Shown in pieces: positions 8,854-17,274 of a stretch of DNA of 64,000 bases. Both the position numbers and the translations under genes were made by a program. The stretch is taken from the NCBI RefSeq assembly GCF_902497555.1, contig NZ_CABVGP010000002.1, positions 2,740,501 through 2,804,500 on the forward strand, given 5' to 3'. The notes below the pieces were generated by a model, which was not told where the DNA came from, did no database searches, and saw only the letters and a list, made by a program, of their open reading frames with translations. Origin of the DNA: Amycolatopsis camponoti. Lineage in GTDB: Bacteria; Actinomycetota; Actinomycetes; Mycobacteriales; Pseudonocardiaceae. Position 1 is the first letter of the stretch; each line of letters begins with the position of its first letter.

Positions 8854-8953
8854 GGGGCAACAGAAGTCAGCCTATCGCGGCCCGCCGGATGATCGATACC
8901 GGGGTCCCCCGAATGGCGGCACATGAAGGGATTCACCTGCCACAACTGTACCG

Positions 8954-8990
8954 ATTCGATTAATGTCCAGGCTTGCGTGATTAATCGGAT
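8954..8990. repeat. Spaced inverted repeat in an AT-rich pocket
   Basis: ATTCGATTAAT at 8954-8964 and ATTAATCGGAT at 8980-8990 are inverted copies matching in 10 of 11 positions, 15 bp apart. The pocket is much richer in A and T than its surroundings. An operator for a dimeric regulator or a promoter-proximal RNA stem are both possible. Confidence 0.5.
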
Positions 8991-9281
8991 TCATGGGAAA
9001 TCGCTCGTTTGTCTACGGATTCGACTCTCTCGTCGGCGAATATCCTCGCGGAAGGGTGAACTACCCTCTTCTGGTTGACGAAGTGTCCGCGACGGGACGG
9101 GTGTGGGTCTTGAGAGTGCCGGCCGACCTTCGGCGGTACGGCCGGCCTCATCGTCGTGTGCTTCGCCTGAACGCAACTCGCCGAACCAGCCCGGGAGCCT
9201 GTCGGGGGCCCGGCGAGTTCCGTTCATTCAAGCGGGAAGTGCGGGTGAACGACACCCGACGGCCGCGGCCGGGGCCGATGG

Positions 9282-10649
9282 CTACGGCCTCGCCCTGCGG
9301 CGACGGGCGATCGTGAGCAGCAATCCGCCGAGGACGACGAGCAGCACTCCGAGCGCGATCAGCGGCCGGAGCAAGGGGCTGGCTCCGGTGCCGGCGAGGT
9401 TGGACGTACCACCGGGCACGGTGTCTTGAGTCCCGCTACCACCGTTGCGGTCGGTGGTGGTCCAGGTCGCGCCGAGGCCTGCCGCGGGTGAAGTGGTCCT
9501 CGTCTCGCTGCCGATGGTCTCACTGCCGGTGGAGGACGTGGTGCTCGTGGTCGATCCCGTGGTGGTGCCGGTGGTGGAAGACGGCGTGGTCGTGCCGGTG
9601 TCCGAAGTGGAGGGTGTGGTGGTTTCGGTGGTGGGGGGTGGTGTGGTGGTGTCGGTTGTCGGCGGTGGCGTGGTGGTGTCGGTGGTGGGAGCTGGTGTGG
9701 TGGTGTCGGTTGTCGGGGCTGGTGTGGTCGTGTCGGTGGTAGGAGACGGCGTGGTCGTGCCGGTGTCCGAAGTGGAGGGTGTGGTGGTTTCGGTGGTGGG
9801 GGGTGGCGTGGTGGTGTCGGTAGTCGGGGGTGGTGTGGTGGTGTCGGTGGTGGGGGATGGTGTGGTGGTGCCGGTGGTGCCCGGCGTCGTGGTGGGGTTC
9901 GGGGCGCAGCCGGGGGTGGTGAAAGTGTTGTCGTCGAGGGAGACCTGGCCGTTGCGGGCCAGCGCGCGCCCGGCGACGGTGGTGCCGGTCGTCACGGTGA
10001 TCGAGGTCAGCGCCATGATCGTGCCGACGAAGTCCGAGTTCGTGCCCAGTGTCGCCGAGCTGCCGACCTGCCAGAACACGTTGCACGCCTGAGCACCGTT
10101 GATCAGCGCCACCCTGCTCGACGAAGCCGTGATCAAGGTCGAGGCGACCTGGAAGATCCAGACGGTGCCGGAGGTGCCCTGGCCGTCCAGGGTCAGGGTT
10201 CCGCTGAGCGCGAGCGGGCCGGTGGACTTGTAGACACCACCGACCAGGGTCTGGCCGACGAGGTCGCCGGCTACGTTCGCGGTCGGCGCGCGGCCGGCCG
10301 CGTCGTCGTAGGCGACGACGAGGTCGGACTGGGCCTGACCGGACACCGCATCCCCCGCGTGCGTGGCCCCGGCCGCCGTGCCGGGCGGGAAGCCGGTGAT
10401 GGCTGTCCCGGGGGAAACGCCGAGGTCCCCGGCCAGCGTGCTGGGGCCGGTGTTGGTCACCGCCTGCCCACCCAGCACGGAATAGGACCCCGCGGTACCG
10501 AGCCCGACGGGTGCTTCGGCGGCGACGGCCTGAGGCACCCCGATCGCCAACCCCAGCACCAGCGTGCTCGCGGTTGCGCACAGTCCCATGACCGCACTGC
10601 CCCGGCGCCACGTCCGCGCCGGCCGGGTGGTGCGGAAAACGCGTTTCAT
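9282..10649 (-). CDS. DUF3494 ice-binding-like surface protein with Thr/Pro stalk and LAGTG sorting signal
   Basis: The 455-residue product has a long signal peptide (cleavage near AVA at 43) and a DUF3494 domain (about 48-255) with GTAGSYSVLGGQAVTNTG and VNVFWQ-like NVFWQVGSSATLG. A stalk of 8-residue TTDTTTPP-type repeats follows, then LAGTG, a hydrophobic helix and a basic RRRRARP tail. LAxTG is the motif used by class E sortases of high-GC Gram-positives, so the protein is probably attached to the cell wall. DUF3494 proteins can bind ice, but many act as adhesins. ATG 10649 follows GGAGG at 8 nt. The long stalk is probably length-variable. Confidence 0.87.
   Translation of the reverse strand: MKRVFRTTRPARTWRRGSAVMGLCATASTLVLGLAIGVPQAVAAEAPVGLGTAGSYSVLGGQAVTNTGPSTLAGDLGVSPGTAITGFPPGTAAGATHAGDAVSGQAQSDLVVAYDDAAGRAPTANVAGDLVGQTLVGGVYKSTGPLALSGTLTLDGQGTSGTVWIFQVASTLITASSSRVALINGAQACNVFWQVGSSATLGTNSDFVGTIMALTSITVTTGTTVAGRALARNGQVSLDDNTFTTPGCAPNPTTTPGTTGTTTPSPTTDTTTPPPTTDTTTPPPTTETTTPSTSDTGTTTPSPTTDTTTPAPTTDTTTPAPTTDTTTPPPTTDTTTPPPTTETTTPSTSDTGTTTPSSTTGTTTGSTTSTTSSTGSETIGSETRTTSPAAGLGATWTTTDRNGGSGTQDTVPGGTSNLAGTGASPLLRPLIALGVLLVVLGGLLLTIARRRRARP
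9555..9890. repeat. Tandem stalk repeats (24-bp unit, with a 165-bp higher-order duplication)
   Basis: The stalk-coding DNA repeats a roughly 24-bp unit encoding TTDTTTPP variants. A larger block including the TPSTSDTGTTTPS segment occurs twice, its equivalent bases offset by 165 bp (about 9592 and 9757). This should expand or contract by slippage or recombination and is hard to assemble from short reads. Confidence 0.75.
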
Positions 10650-10876
10650 TGATGTTGCCTCCACCGACTCGATGATCGAAGCCGGCGAGGTCTGGGCCGG
10701 GAAGTTCCTCCCACATCGGAGCGGTGCTCGTGCGCCACCTGCCCTCGATCCGGTGAACGGTAGACCGAGTCGGATCGCCCCACCAGAGAATGCCCCATGG
10801 TGAACACGAAAGTGTAGGCACGCATTCACTCACACGAGTGGCGACAGCTTTTCGTCGCAATGGCAACTCGTAAGGG

Positions 10877-12361
10877 TCACGGGCCCGCTTCTTCGAGCCG
10901 GGCGAGGAGGGCGTCCACCGGTACGGTGGCCAGGGCGACCCGGGTGTCGCTGCTGCCGTAGGGCAGCCAAAGCGTGCCGTCGTGGATCAGCCCGCCGCAG
11001 GAGTAGACGACGTTGGGAACGTAGCCGTCACGCTCGTCCTCGCCCGGCACCAGCAGCGGTTCGGGCAGCGCGCCCACGATCCGGGCCGGGTCGGCGAGGT
11101 CGAGCAGGAGAGCGCCGATGGCGTAGGTCCGCATCGGGCCGACGCCGTGGGTGAGCACCAGCCAGCCCGCCGGCGTTTCCAGGGGCGAGCCGCAGTTGCC
11201 GACCTGCAGCAGTTCCCAGGCCGCCGTCGGGCCGTGCAGCGGCACCTCGCCGGACCAGGAACGGCCGTCGGACGAGGTCGCCAGGCTCATCGTTTCCCCG
11301 TCCCCGCGGCACAACGCGAGGTGCCGGCCGCCGACGGGCCGGGGGAACAGCGCCATTCCCTTGTTGCGGGCCGCCGGTCCGGTGAGGGCGAACGCGCTGA
11401 ACGACGTCAGGTCGGCGCTTTCCAGCAGCCGGGGGGACACGGTGGCGCCGTTGTACGCGGTGTAGGTGGCCCGGTAACCGGCCACGCCGTTGTCGTCGGT
11501 GAAGCGGACGAAGCGAGCGTCCTCCATGCCGTGGCTTTCGGACGCGCCGACCGGCCACAGCAGCCGTTGCGCGAGATCGGTGTCGCCGGGAAAGCTCACC
11601 GTGTAGCCGGAGGTGGCGAGTTCGCGGATGCGCTGGGTCGTGCCGGCCGCCCCGGCGCGTTCGAGCAGGCGCGGATCGAGTGCGGCGAGCGCGTGGTCGA
11701 GGTCGTACTGGCCGAAGGGATCGGGGAGGGTCGCGGTCACGGTGGCGGTGATCTCGTTGTCGCAGTCGTCGTGGTCCACGGCGGCGCGTAGCCACGAGCG
11801 GCTCCAGGAATCCGGTTGGCGCTCGCCCGTGCTTACCGGCCCGGTCCGGGAACGCCACTCCGCGCGGGTCCCGGGCCCCAGAACGCCGGTGGCGAACCCG
11901 ATCGAGGAGATGTGCCCTTCGCCGATCCCGCGCAGGCTGAGCACCACTCGCACCTGACCGGGCGACAGCCCGTCCTGCCGGGGGTGCGCCACCAGGGACG
12001 GGTTGCACAGCGCGGCCGCCTCGACCGCGTACTCGTGCGTGAAGTACGCGCCGAGGAGCAGCCGGCGCCGAGCGTCGAGAGAGCGGGGATCGACGAGCCG
12101 GTGGCTCATGATCGACGCGTTGTGCTCGAGGACCGCGAGCAGATCCCGGTGGCGGCCGGCGAAACCGGCCAGGACCCGGTCCACTGTGGAATCGATCGAC
12201 CCTTCCGGCAGGGCGAGGACGCGCGCGATCAGCGCACCCGCCCGCGACCGGGTCTCCGGTGCCTCCTCGCCGGGCACGAACAGCTTCGTCACGACCCGCG
12301 TGGGGTCGGGCCGGAACCCGGCCGGGTGCCGGGTCACCAGTCCCGCGCTTTCGCCGGTCAC
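10877..12361 (-). CDS. Glycoside hydrolase family 130 protein (beta-mannoside phosphorylase/hydrolase-like)
   Basis: The 494-residue product shows the five-bladed propeller pattern of GH130: YRATYTAYNG, SHGMEDARFVRF with the conserved ED-R, ARNKGMALFPRPVGG, and VLTHGVGPMRTYAIGALLLD. Family members cleave or phosphorolyse beta-mannosides. The GTG at 12361 overlaps the previous stop by 4 bp (GTGA), so it is the last of three coupled genes and probably degrades or remodels the glycan handled by the others. Phosphorylase and hydrolase subfamilies cannot be told apart here. The sequence upstream of 12361 in this frame is out-of-frame shadow, so this start is firm. Confidence 0.85.
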   Translation of the reverse strand: MTGESAGLVTRHPAGFRPDPTRVVTKLFVPGEEAPETRSRAGALIARVLALPEGSIDSTVDRVLAGFAGRHRDLLAVLEHNASIMSHRLVDPRSLDARRRLLLGAYFTHEYAVEAAALCNPSLVAHPRQDGLSPGQVRVVLSLRGIGEGHISSIGFATGVLGPGTRAEWRSRTGPVSTGERQPDSWSRSWLRAAVDHDDCDNEITATVTATLPDPFGQYDLDHALAALDPRLLERAGAAGTTQRIRELATSGYTVSFPGDTDLAQRLLWPVGASESHGMEDARFVRFTDDNGVAGYRATYTAYNGATVSPRLLESADLTSFSAFALTGPAARNKGMALFPRPVGGRHLALCRGDGETMSLATSSDGRSWSGEVPLHGPTAAWELLQVGNCGSPLETPAGWLVLTHGVGPMRTYAIGALLLDLADPARIVGALPEPLLVPGEDERDGYVPNVVYSCGGLIHDGTLWLPYGSSDTRVALATVPVDALLARLEEAGP

Positions 12362-13377
12362 GCCGCACCGGCGCCGGTCAGCGCGCCGGTGCCGATGCGG
12401 CGGGAAACCTGGAACGTCGCGAGCATCGCCAGCGTCGATTCCGCACCCTGGTTGCGGTTGACGCCGTCGGCGCGGAGCCCGTCGCCGCAGCCACCGGTGT
12501 CCTGGTCCAGCAACGGCACACCGGCGTCGTTGGTGCCCAGGAACCAGGCGCGGGCCAGCTCCACAGTGGACGTCCAGCGGGCGTCGCCGGTGACCGCGTG
12601 GGCCCGGGCGCAGGCCGCCGCGAGCGCGGCCACCTCGATCGGCTGCTGGTCGAACCCGGGCGGCGACTGGCTCGGTGCCCAGCCACCGGTGGGCACCACC
12701 GACAACCGGTCCTCCCGGGTCTGCCGGTCCGCCAGCCAGTCCAGGGCGCGCAGGCCGTCGGCGAGTGCGTCCGGGTCGGGCAGCAGTGCGCCGGCGGCGA
12801 CCAGGACTTCGGCGACCGCGGCGTTGGCGTATGCCAGCCGGGGCTCGGGCCACGGCCAGTCCCGGCCGGGCGGAACCGGTCCGATCGTCGTGACGGCGGC
12901 ACCGAGCAGCGCCCGCGCCGGCTCGTCGGCCGGGAACCGGGTGAGCACCTCGGCGGCGCCCAGCGCGGCGAACACCATCGCGCGCAGGTCCGGAGACCGG
13001 CGGCGGGCTCCCGCGTCGAACAGCAGGCGGGCTTCGGCGCGCAGCCACGCGCGTCCGGCGTGTGCCGCCGTGCTGCCGAGGCCCCAGAGCGCGCGGCCCC
13101 ACCAGTCACCGAGACCGGGGGCGTCCTGCCAGCGGCGGTCGTAGCCGAGCCGGTTGCGGAAGCGGCCGTGTTCGTGCGCGTGCGCGGTGAAGGCGAAGAG
13201 CGTTTCCTGCACCCGCGACAGCTGGGGGGTCAGGTCCTGCTCGCGGCTCAGCACCACCAGGCCGCGAGCGGCGTCGTCGAGGCAGTACCCGTGCTCGCGT
13301 CGCGGGATCGCCCCGCACGCGTGCTCGAAGAGGCCGACGTCGTCGGACATGCGCAGCAGGTGACGGTCGTCCAGCAT
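12358..13377 (-). CDS. Glycan operon protein, probable alpha/alpha-barrel (six-hairpin-like)
   Basis: This 339-residue protein (MLDDRHLLRMSDDVGLFEHA) is rich in helices with regularly spaced aromatic and acidic residues: REHGYCLDDAARGL, LGDWWGRALWGLG, WAPSQSPPGFDQQPIEVAA and VNRNQGAESTLAML. The pattern resembles the helical toroid of six-hairpin glycosidases and the companion proteins of GT4/GH130 clusters. Its ATG overlaps the stop of the GT4 gene by one base (TGATG), and its stop overlaps the GH130 start. A role in processing the same mannose-type glycan is inferred from context. Confidence 0.7.
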   Translation of the reverse strand: MLDDRHLLRMSDDVGLFEHACGAIPRREHGYCLDDAARGLVVLSREQDLTPQLSRVQETLFAFTAHAHEHGRFRNRLGYDRRWQDAPGLGDWWGRALWGLGSTAAHAGRAWLRAEARLLFDAGARRRSPDLRAMVFAALGAAEVLTRFPADEPARALLGAAVTTIGPVPPGRDWPWPEPRLAYANAAVAEVLVAAGALLPDPDALADGLRALDWLADRQTREDRLSVVPTGGWAPSQSPPGFDQQPIEVAALAAACARAHAVTGDARWTSTVELARAWFLGTNDAGVPLLDQDTGGCGDGLRADGVNRNQGAESTLAMLATFQVSRRIGTGALTGAGAA

Positions 13378-14501
13378 CACGCCACGACCCGGGGCCGGGC
13401 GGCGACGAGCTCGGCGCCGAGCCGGCCGTACTGCGCGGCCACCGACGCCCAGCCGAGGCTGCCGGCGGCGATCCCGGCGGCCGCGGCCATCCGGCCCGCC
13501 GCGGCCCGGTCGGTGAGAATCTCCTGGAGCGCGTGCGCGATGGCCGCCGGATCCCGGTGGTCCACGAGCAGGCCCGCACCCCCGGAGAGCAGCTCGACGG
13601 CGTGCGGGAAGCGGGTCGCCACGACCGGTGTCCGCGAGGTGACGGCTTCGATGAGCACCCCGGAGGTGACCTGGTCGCGGGAGTCGTAGGGCAGGAGGAC
13701 CACCTCCGCGTGGGCCACCAGGCGCCGCAGCGACGCGGCGGCGAGGTAGCGGGCGTCGAACCGGACCCGGTCCCGCACGCCGAGCCGCTCGGTCCGCAGC
13801 TGCAGCGACCGGCGGTAGCTTTCCCCTTGCTGCGCCTGCACCTTCGGATGCGTGCGGCCGGCCACCAGGTAGCGCGGCTCCGGCCACTGGGCGGGGAGCA
13901 GGGCCATCGCCTCGATGCCCCATTCGATGCCCTTGCCGGGCCCGAGCAGGCCCCACGTCAGGATCTGGCGGTGCTGGCTGTGGTGCGGCATCGCCGCCGG
14001 ACCGCCGTTGTCGGGGGCACCGTGCGGGATCACGACGAGCCGGCCGGCGGGGACGTCGTAGCCGGCGACGAGCCGGGCCCGCGCGGTCTCGCTCATCACC
14101 ACGACCGCGGCCGCGGTGGCGAGCACGCGGTCGAGGACCACGCGCTGGTGCGGTGTCGGGGCGCTGAGGACGGTGTGCAGCACGACGATCGCGGGCACGC
14201 GCAGCAATTCCAGGACGCGCAGGACGTCTTCGCCGTCCGGGCCGCCGTAAATGCCGTATTCGTGCTGGACGATCGCGACGTCGTCCCGGTCGAGCAGGGT
14301 CGCCGCCGCGCGGCAGCTCGCCGGCGAGCCGGCGACCAGGTCGCCGACCACCTCCGGGCCGCCCGTGGGAGCCGCGGACTCGACCGCGCGGACCACCCCG
14401 CCCGCGGAGCCCGGCGGCAACGCGGCGCGCAGCGAGGCCGTGAACGACGCGAGGCCGCAGAGCGTGGGCGGGTAAGTACTCAGGAGACCGAACGTGATCA
14501 C
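13377..14501 (-). CDS. GT4-family glycosyltransferase
   Basis: The 374-residue product starts VITFGLLSTYPPTLCGLASF, an N-terminal GT-B acceptor domain, and has HEYGIYGGPDGEDVL, LTWGLLGPGKGIEWGIEAM and a donor-site region with VLLPYDSRDQVTSGVLIEAV, the E-x7-E type motif of retaining GT4 enzymes. It likely transfers a sugar from a nucleotide-sugar donor in the cytoplasm. GTG 14501 follows AAGGG by 5 nt and gives the usual N-terminus; an ATG at 14528 is possible. It is the first gene of the operon with the helical-barrel and GH130 genes. Confidence 0.85.
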   Translation of the reverse strand: MITFGLLSTYPPTLCGLASFTASLRAALPPGSAGGVVRAVESAAPTGGPEVVGDLVAGSPASCRAAATLLDRDDVAIVQHEYGIYGGPDGEDVLRVLELLRVPAIVVLHTVLSAPTPHQRVVLDRVLATAAAVVVMSETARARLVAGYDVPAGRLVVIPHGAPDNGGPAAMPHHSQHRQILTWGLLGPGKGIEWGIEAMALLPAQWPEPRYLVAGRTHPKVQAQQGESYRRSLQLRTERLGVRDRVRFDARYLAAASLRRLVAHAEVVLLPYDSRDQVTSGVLIEAVTSRTPVVATRFPHAVELLSGGAGLLVDHRDPAAIAHALQEILTDRAAAGRMAAAAGIAAGSLGWASVAAQYGRLGAELVAARPRVVA

Positions 14502-14838
14502 ACGGGCCCTTCGGGTCGGCGGCCGCACCCGGCAGCCGGGAGCGGCCGCGGTACGTCCTCGCTCGCGTCCGGGGCGACGCCGAGGTCATGCAGCGACTCT
14601 GTTTCCTCACGCGGTCCGGGCCTAGAGTCGTGTGACCTTTTTTCGAGGGGCGTTCGGCGGCCCGGACCGGAGTGCGGGGATGGCCGGCACGGCGCGTAAG
14701 ATGGAGGTATCGTCCCGGACCTCGGCGTATTCGGTGAAACTGGGATCCGAAGCCGGAATATCCAGCGAATCCTGACTTTTCTCGTCTGATCAGCGGACCG
14801 CGCCCGTGTGGTCGGCCATCTGAAAAGGAGAATCCGGT
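14502..14838. other. Divergent promoter region
   Basis: This 337-bp stretch separates the GT4 operon (minus) from the RGCVC gene (plus). It contains a TTTTTT run near 14638-14643 and an AT-richer segment near 14730-14790. The only clear signal is AAAGGAG just upstream of ATG 14839. Confidence 0.4.
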
Positions 14839-15051
14839 ATGTCGAGCATCGATGTCGAATCGGGCGTGGCCGTCGCGGAAATCGGCGATCCGGTGGTGAC
14901 CGCCTGTGCGGTGTGTCCCCATCCCGCCGGATCGCACGACGTGATCGCGCGCCGATTCTGCACGGCGACGCAGGCGGGCGCGTTCACCCGCGGCTGCGTC
15001 TGTTCCGGTGGACCGGAAAAAGCCACCGCCGCGATGCGCGTCCGGAAATGA
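14839..15051 (+). CDS. RGCVC family small cysteine-rich protein
   Basis: The 70-residue protein contains CAVCPHP and ends its core with TRGCVCS, the RGCVC signature of a small actinobacterial family of unknown function. The four cysteines, two in C-x-x-C and two in C-x-C, with nearby histidine suggest metal binding. ATG 14839 has AAAGGAG about 8 nt upstream. Its stop overlaps the DUF5994 start by 4 bp (ATGA), so the two are coupled. Confidence 0.8.
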   Translation: MSSIDVESGVAVAEIGDPVVTACAVCPHPAGSHDVIARRFCTATQAGAFTRGCVCSGGPEKATAAMRVRK

Positions 15052-15521
15052 CGTTCTTGTCGGAGAGCGCCGCGAGGCCCGTGGTCGGCTCGCCGGCCGT
15101 CGAGCAGCGGCTGCGGGTGAAACCGCCGGGCGCGGTCAAGGGCTGCTTCGACGGCGCCTGGTGGCCACGCTCGCGGGAGCCGGTCGCGGAGTTCAGCGCC
15201 CTGGTCACCGCGCTCGCCGCGGACTCCGGCCCGGTGGACCGGATCGGCTTCAACCCGGGTGTGTGGGATCTGGCTCCCCGGACGCTCGCGGCCGAGAGCG
15301 GTTTCGTCCGGCTGGCGGGGTTCTTCGGCCTGGATCGGCACACGATCGTCGTGATCGGACCGCACATCCGCCGGTTGACCCTGCTGGTGGTACCGGCCCG
15401 CGCCGACCCGGCCGCGGCGGAACGAGCGCTGGAAGCGGCCGCCGCGCCGGACGCGGTGGGGTCCGCCGAGCTGATCCTGACCACCAGCGGAGCCCTCGAG
15501 CCGTCCACCGGGACGGCTTGA
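15048..15521 (+). CDS. DUF5994 family protein (copy 1)
   Basis: This 157-residue protein has the DUF5994 landmarks: RLRVKPPG, FDGAWWPRSREP, FNPGVWDLAPR and HIRRLTLLVVPA. The family is actinobacterial and has no assigned function; the conserved tryptophans suggest a small ligand-binding or protein-binding fold. It overlaps the RGCVC gene and precedes a nitroreductase gene that has DevR-like boxes. Two more copies are at 18673 and 26773. Confidence 0.85.
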   Translation: MTFLSESAARPVVGSPAVEQRLRVKPPGAVKGCFDGAWWPRSREPVAEFSALVTALAADSGPVDRIGFNPGVWDLAPRTLAAESGFVRLAGFFGLDRHTIVVIGPHIRRLTLLVVPARADPAAAERALEAAAAPDAVGSAELILTTSGALEPSTGTA

Positions 15522-15535
15522 GCGCCATCGCCCAT

Positions 15536-15571
15536 GGGCCATAGGTCCCGGTCGCCGGTGACCAACGGCCG
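15536..15571 (+). promoter_or_regulatory. Tandem DevR/DosR-like boxes upstream of a nitroreductase
   Basis: GGGCCATAGGTCCC at 15536-15549 matches the DosR core GGGACTWWAGTCCC at 10 of 14 positions. A second site, GGTGACCAACGGCC from 15557, starts 21 bp later, about two helical turns. The second site recurs almost exactly at 30229, and both are followed by GATGCTGGA at a similar distance. DosR sites in Mycobacterium tuberculosis also occur in tandem. The match is by eye. Confidence 0.6.
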
Positions 15572-15636
15572 GCGCGCGGGGCGGCCGCCGTCCGCGATGC
15601 TGGAGTGATACAGAGTCCCGACGTCCGGAGCGCGCG

Positions 15637-16623
15637 ATGAGCCGACCGCACCCGACGATGTTCGAGCAGGCCCTCGCCTCGGCCGTCCGCGCACCGTCTC
15701 CGCACAACACCCAGCCCTGGCGGTTCGTGCTCGAGGGCGAAGCGATCGAGGTGTGGCTGGATCGCGAGCGCGTGCTCGCGGTGGCGGATCCGCTCGCGCG
15801 CGAAGCACGGCTGTCTTGTGGCGCGGCCGCGTTCAACGCGGCTGTCCACCTGGGAGCGGACGGGATCGCGACGACCGTCCGGACGATCCCGGATCCGGAC
15901 GCGCCCGACCTCCTGGCCGTGATCCGGCTCGACGGCAACCGGAAGGTGACGCAGACCGACCGCGATCTCGCCGCGGCCGTGTTCCGGCGGCACACCAACC
16001 GCAGGCCCTTCCTGGAGAGGCTGGTGCCGCCCGTCGCGCGCGTCGCGCTGAAGTCGGCCGCGCTGCAAGAAGGCGGGCAGGTGGAGTACCTCGACGAGGC
16101 CGGACACTTTTCCACCGTGACGACGTTGGTGCGTCGTGCCGAAGCGCTGCAGGAGAACGATCTCGCGTTCCGGGCCGAGACCGCGTCCTGGATGCGCCGC
16201 GATACCGCGGCCCCGGACGGCGTGCCGGCGAGCGCCTCCGGGCCTCCGCCGTACGGGTCCAGAGCGGTGTCGCTGCGCGCCTCGCACGCCAACCAGGAGC
16301 TGCCGCCGCGCGAGTTCGAGCAGGACCCGCTGCTGGCCGCCGTCCTCACGCGGGACCGCGGTCCGCACGCCGAGGTCCGGGCCGGGATGGCCATGCAGCA
16401 CGTGCTCCTCACCGCCACCGCGGCGGGCTTGGCGACCTCGTTCCTCTCCCAGCCCTTCGAGACACCGCAGACCCGGGAAGCGCTCGACCGGATCTTCGAC
16501 GGCCACGGGCAGGTCCACACGCTGCTGCGCATCGGCTACGGCCAGACGACGGCGACGACGGCACGACGAGCCGTGGCCGACGTGCTGACCGGCCGCGTCA
16601 CCCCGGATGCTCCCGTGAGGTGA
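15637..16623 (+). CDS. Acg-type nitroreductase family protein
   Basis: The 328-residue product contains RAPSPHNTQPWRF, AAAFNAAVHLG, FRRHTNRRPF and a C-terminal MAMQHVLLTATAAGLATSFL plus LLRIGYG, the pattern of the Acg family (Rv2032/Rv3127/Rv3131 of M. tuberculosis), flavin-binding relatives of nitroreductases that belong to the DosR regulon. It probably stores or binds flavin in hypoxic or nitrosative stress; activity is uncertain for this family. Tandem DevR-like boxes lie 65-100 bp upstream. A shorter paralogue is at 34704. Confidence 0.85.
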   Translation: MSRPHPTMFEQALASAVRAPSPHNTQPWRFVLEGEAIEVWLDRERVLAVADPLAREARLSCGAAAFNAAVHLGADGIATTVRTIPDPDAPDLLAVIRLDGNRKVTQTDRDLAAAVFRRHTNRRPFLERLVPPVARVALKSAALQEGGQVEYLDEAGHFSTVTTLVRRAEALQENDLAFRAETASWMRRDTAAPDGVPASASGPPPYGSRAVSLRASHANQELPPREFEQDPLLAAVLTRDRGPHAEVRAGMAMQHVLLTATAAGLATSFLSQPFETPQTREALDRIFDGHGQVHTLLRIGYGQTTATTARRAVADVLTGRVTPDAPVR

Positions 16624-16857
16624 GAGGGGAGGTGGCGGCCGGGATCTCCACCGCCATCCGCTGCGGCGTGAATCCGGCTGGTGTCGGAGAAGTCTTCCTC
16701 GGTGACGTCGCTCCAGGCGTGCACCGTGACGAGCGGGCGTACCGCGTGACGAGGCCTCCTCGAACGCCGCGCCTTCGAGATGGGGACCCGGCGCGTAGAG
16801 TGCGTGGTGAGTGCCCCGGACCCGGCGCGACGACCAGCCGACCGAGGAGAGCACACC

Positions 16858-17025
16858 ATGGCATCCGTTGATCTCGCGGGAATCGCCGAGCCGCACCGCA
16901 GCGCGGTGACCGCCATCATCGATCTCGCCCGGCAGGGCCTGTTCACGGATGCGCAGGCGCTCCTGATGATCGGACGGATCCGCGCCGTGGCCGGTGACCT
17001 CGTCGTCCGGGAGGGGACACCGTGA
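16858..17025 (+). CDS. Small hypothetical protein (55 residues)
   Basis: The 55-residue protein (MASVDLAGIAEPHRSAVTAI at its start) is mostly amphipathic helix with no cysteines or membrane segment. ATG 16858 is preceded by GAGGAGAG at about 7 nt, and a TAGAGT hexamer lies about 60 bp upstream. I do not recognise a family. Confidence 0.6.
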   Translation: MASVDLAGIAEPHRSAVTAIIDLARQGLFTDAQALLMIGRIRAVAGDLVVREGTP

Positions 17026-17076
17026 CGGCCGCGCGGGTCCGGCTCGCCGACCCCGGGCGGGCTGACCGATGTCGGT

Positions 17077-17274
17077 TCAGTCCGGGACGGGCGGCTCGTC
17101 GTCCGGCGCCGTGAGGCCGTCGGCGGGATCCAGCCCGAGGATGGCGAGCAGCGTGGCGCAGTCGCCGGCGTCGTCGGCCGACGACGCGACCACGCGGGCA
17201 CCACGCCGGCGTTGCTCGGGGCTGAGCGCGAAGGGGTCCGGCTCCCTGCGCGGGGCCACCTTCGGCTGCCTCAT
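17077..17274 (-). CDS. Small hypothetical protein (65 residues)
   Basis: The 65-residue product (MRQPKVAPRREPDPFALSPE then a helix-rich middle and an acidic tail ending PDDEPPVPD) has no recognised domain. The ATG at 17274 lacks a strong ribosome binding site. Support comes from codon bias and a frame that changes from shadow-like to protein-like composition at this start. Confidence 0.45.
   Translation of the reverse strand: MRQPKVAPRREPDPFALSPEQRRRGARVVASSADDAGDCATLLAILGLDPADGLTAPDDEPPVPD

Larger units (their letters stand above)
8677..9281. other. 600-bp non-coding region with structured leader
   Basis: No convincing gene is present. The region holds, for minus-strand transcription, a spaced inverted repeat at 8954-8990 and a two-tier hairpin with a T-run at 8791-8853, both upstream of the secreted-protein gene. 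The part from about 9000 to 9281 is the 3' flank of the ice-binding gene and shows nothing I can assign. Confidence 0.6.

Noticed and set aside
8854..9000. c-di-AMP (ydaO-type) riboswitch in the leader
   Set aside because: GGGGGACC and GGTGAATCC segments are present on the minus strand, but their order is reversed from the known motif and other conserved parts are missing.
14790..16532. 580-codon open frame on the minus strand
   Set aside because: It is antisense to the RGCVC, DUF5994 and nitroreductase genes, which have domain matches and good start sites.
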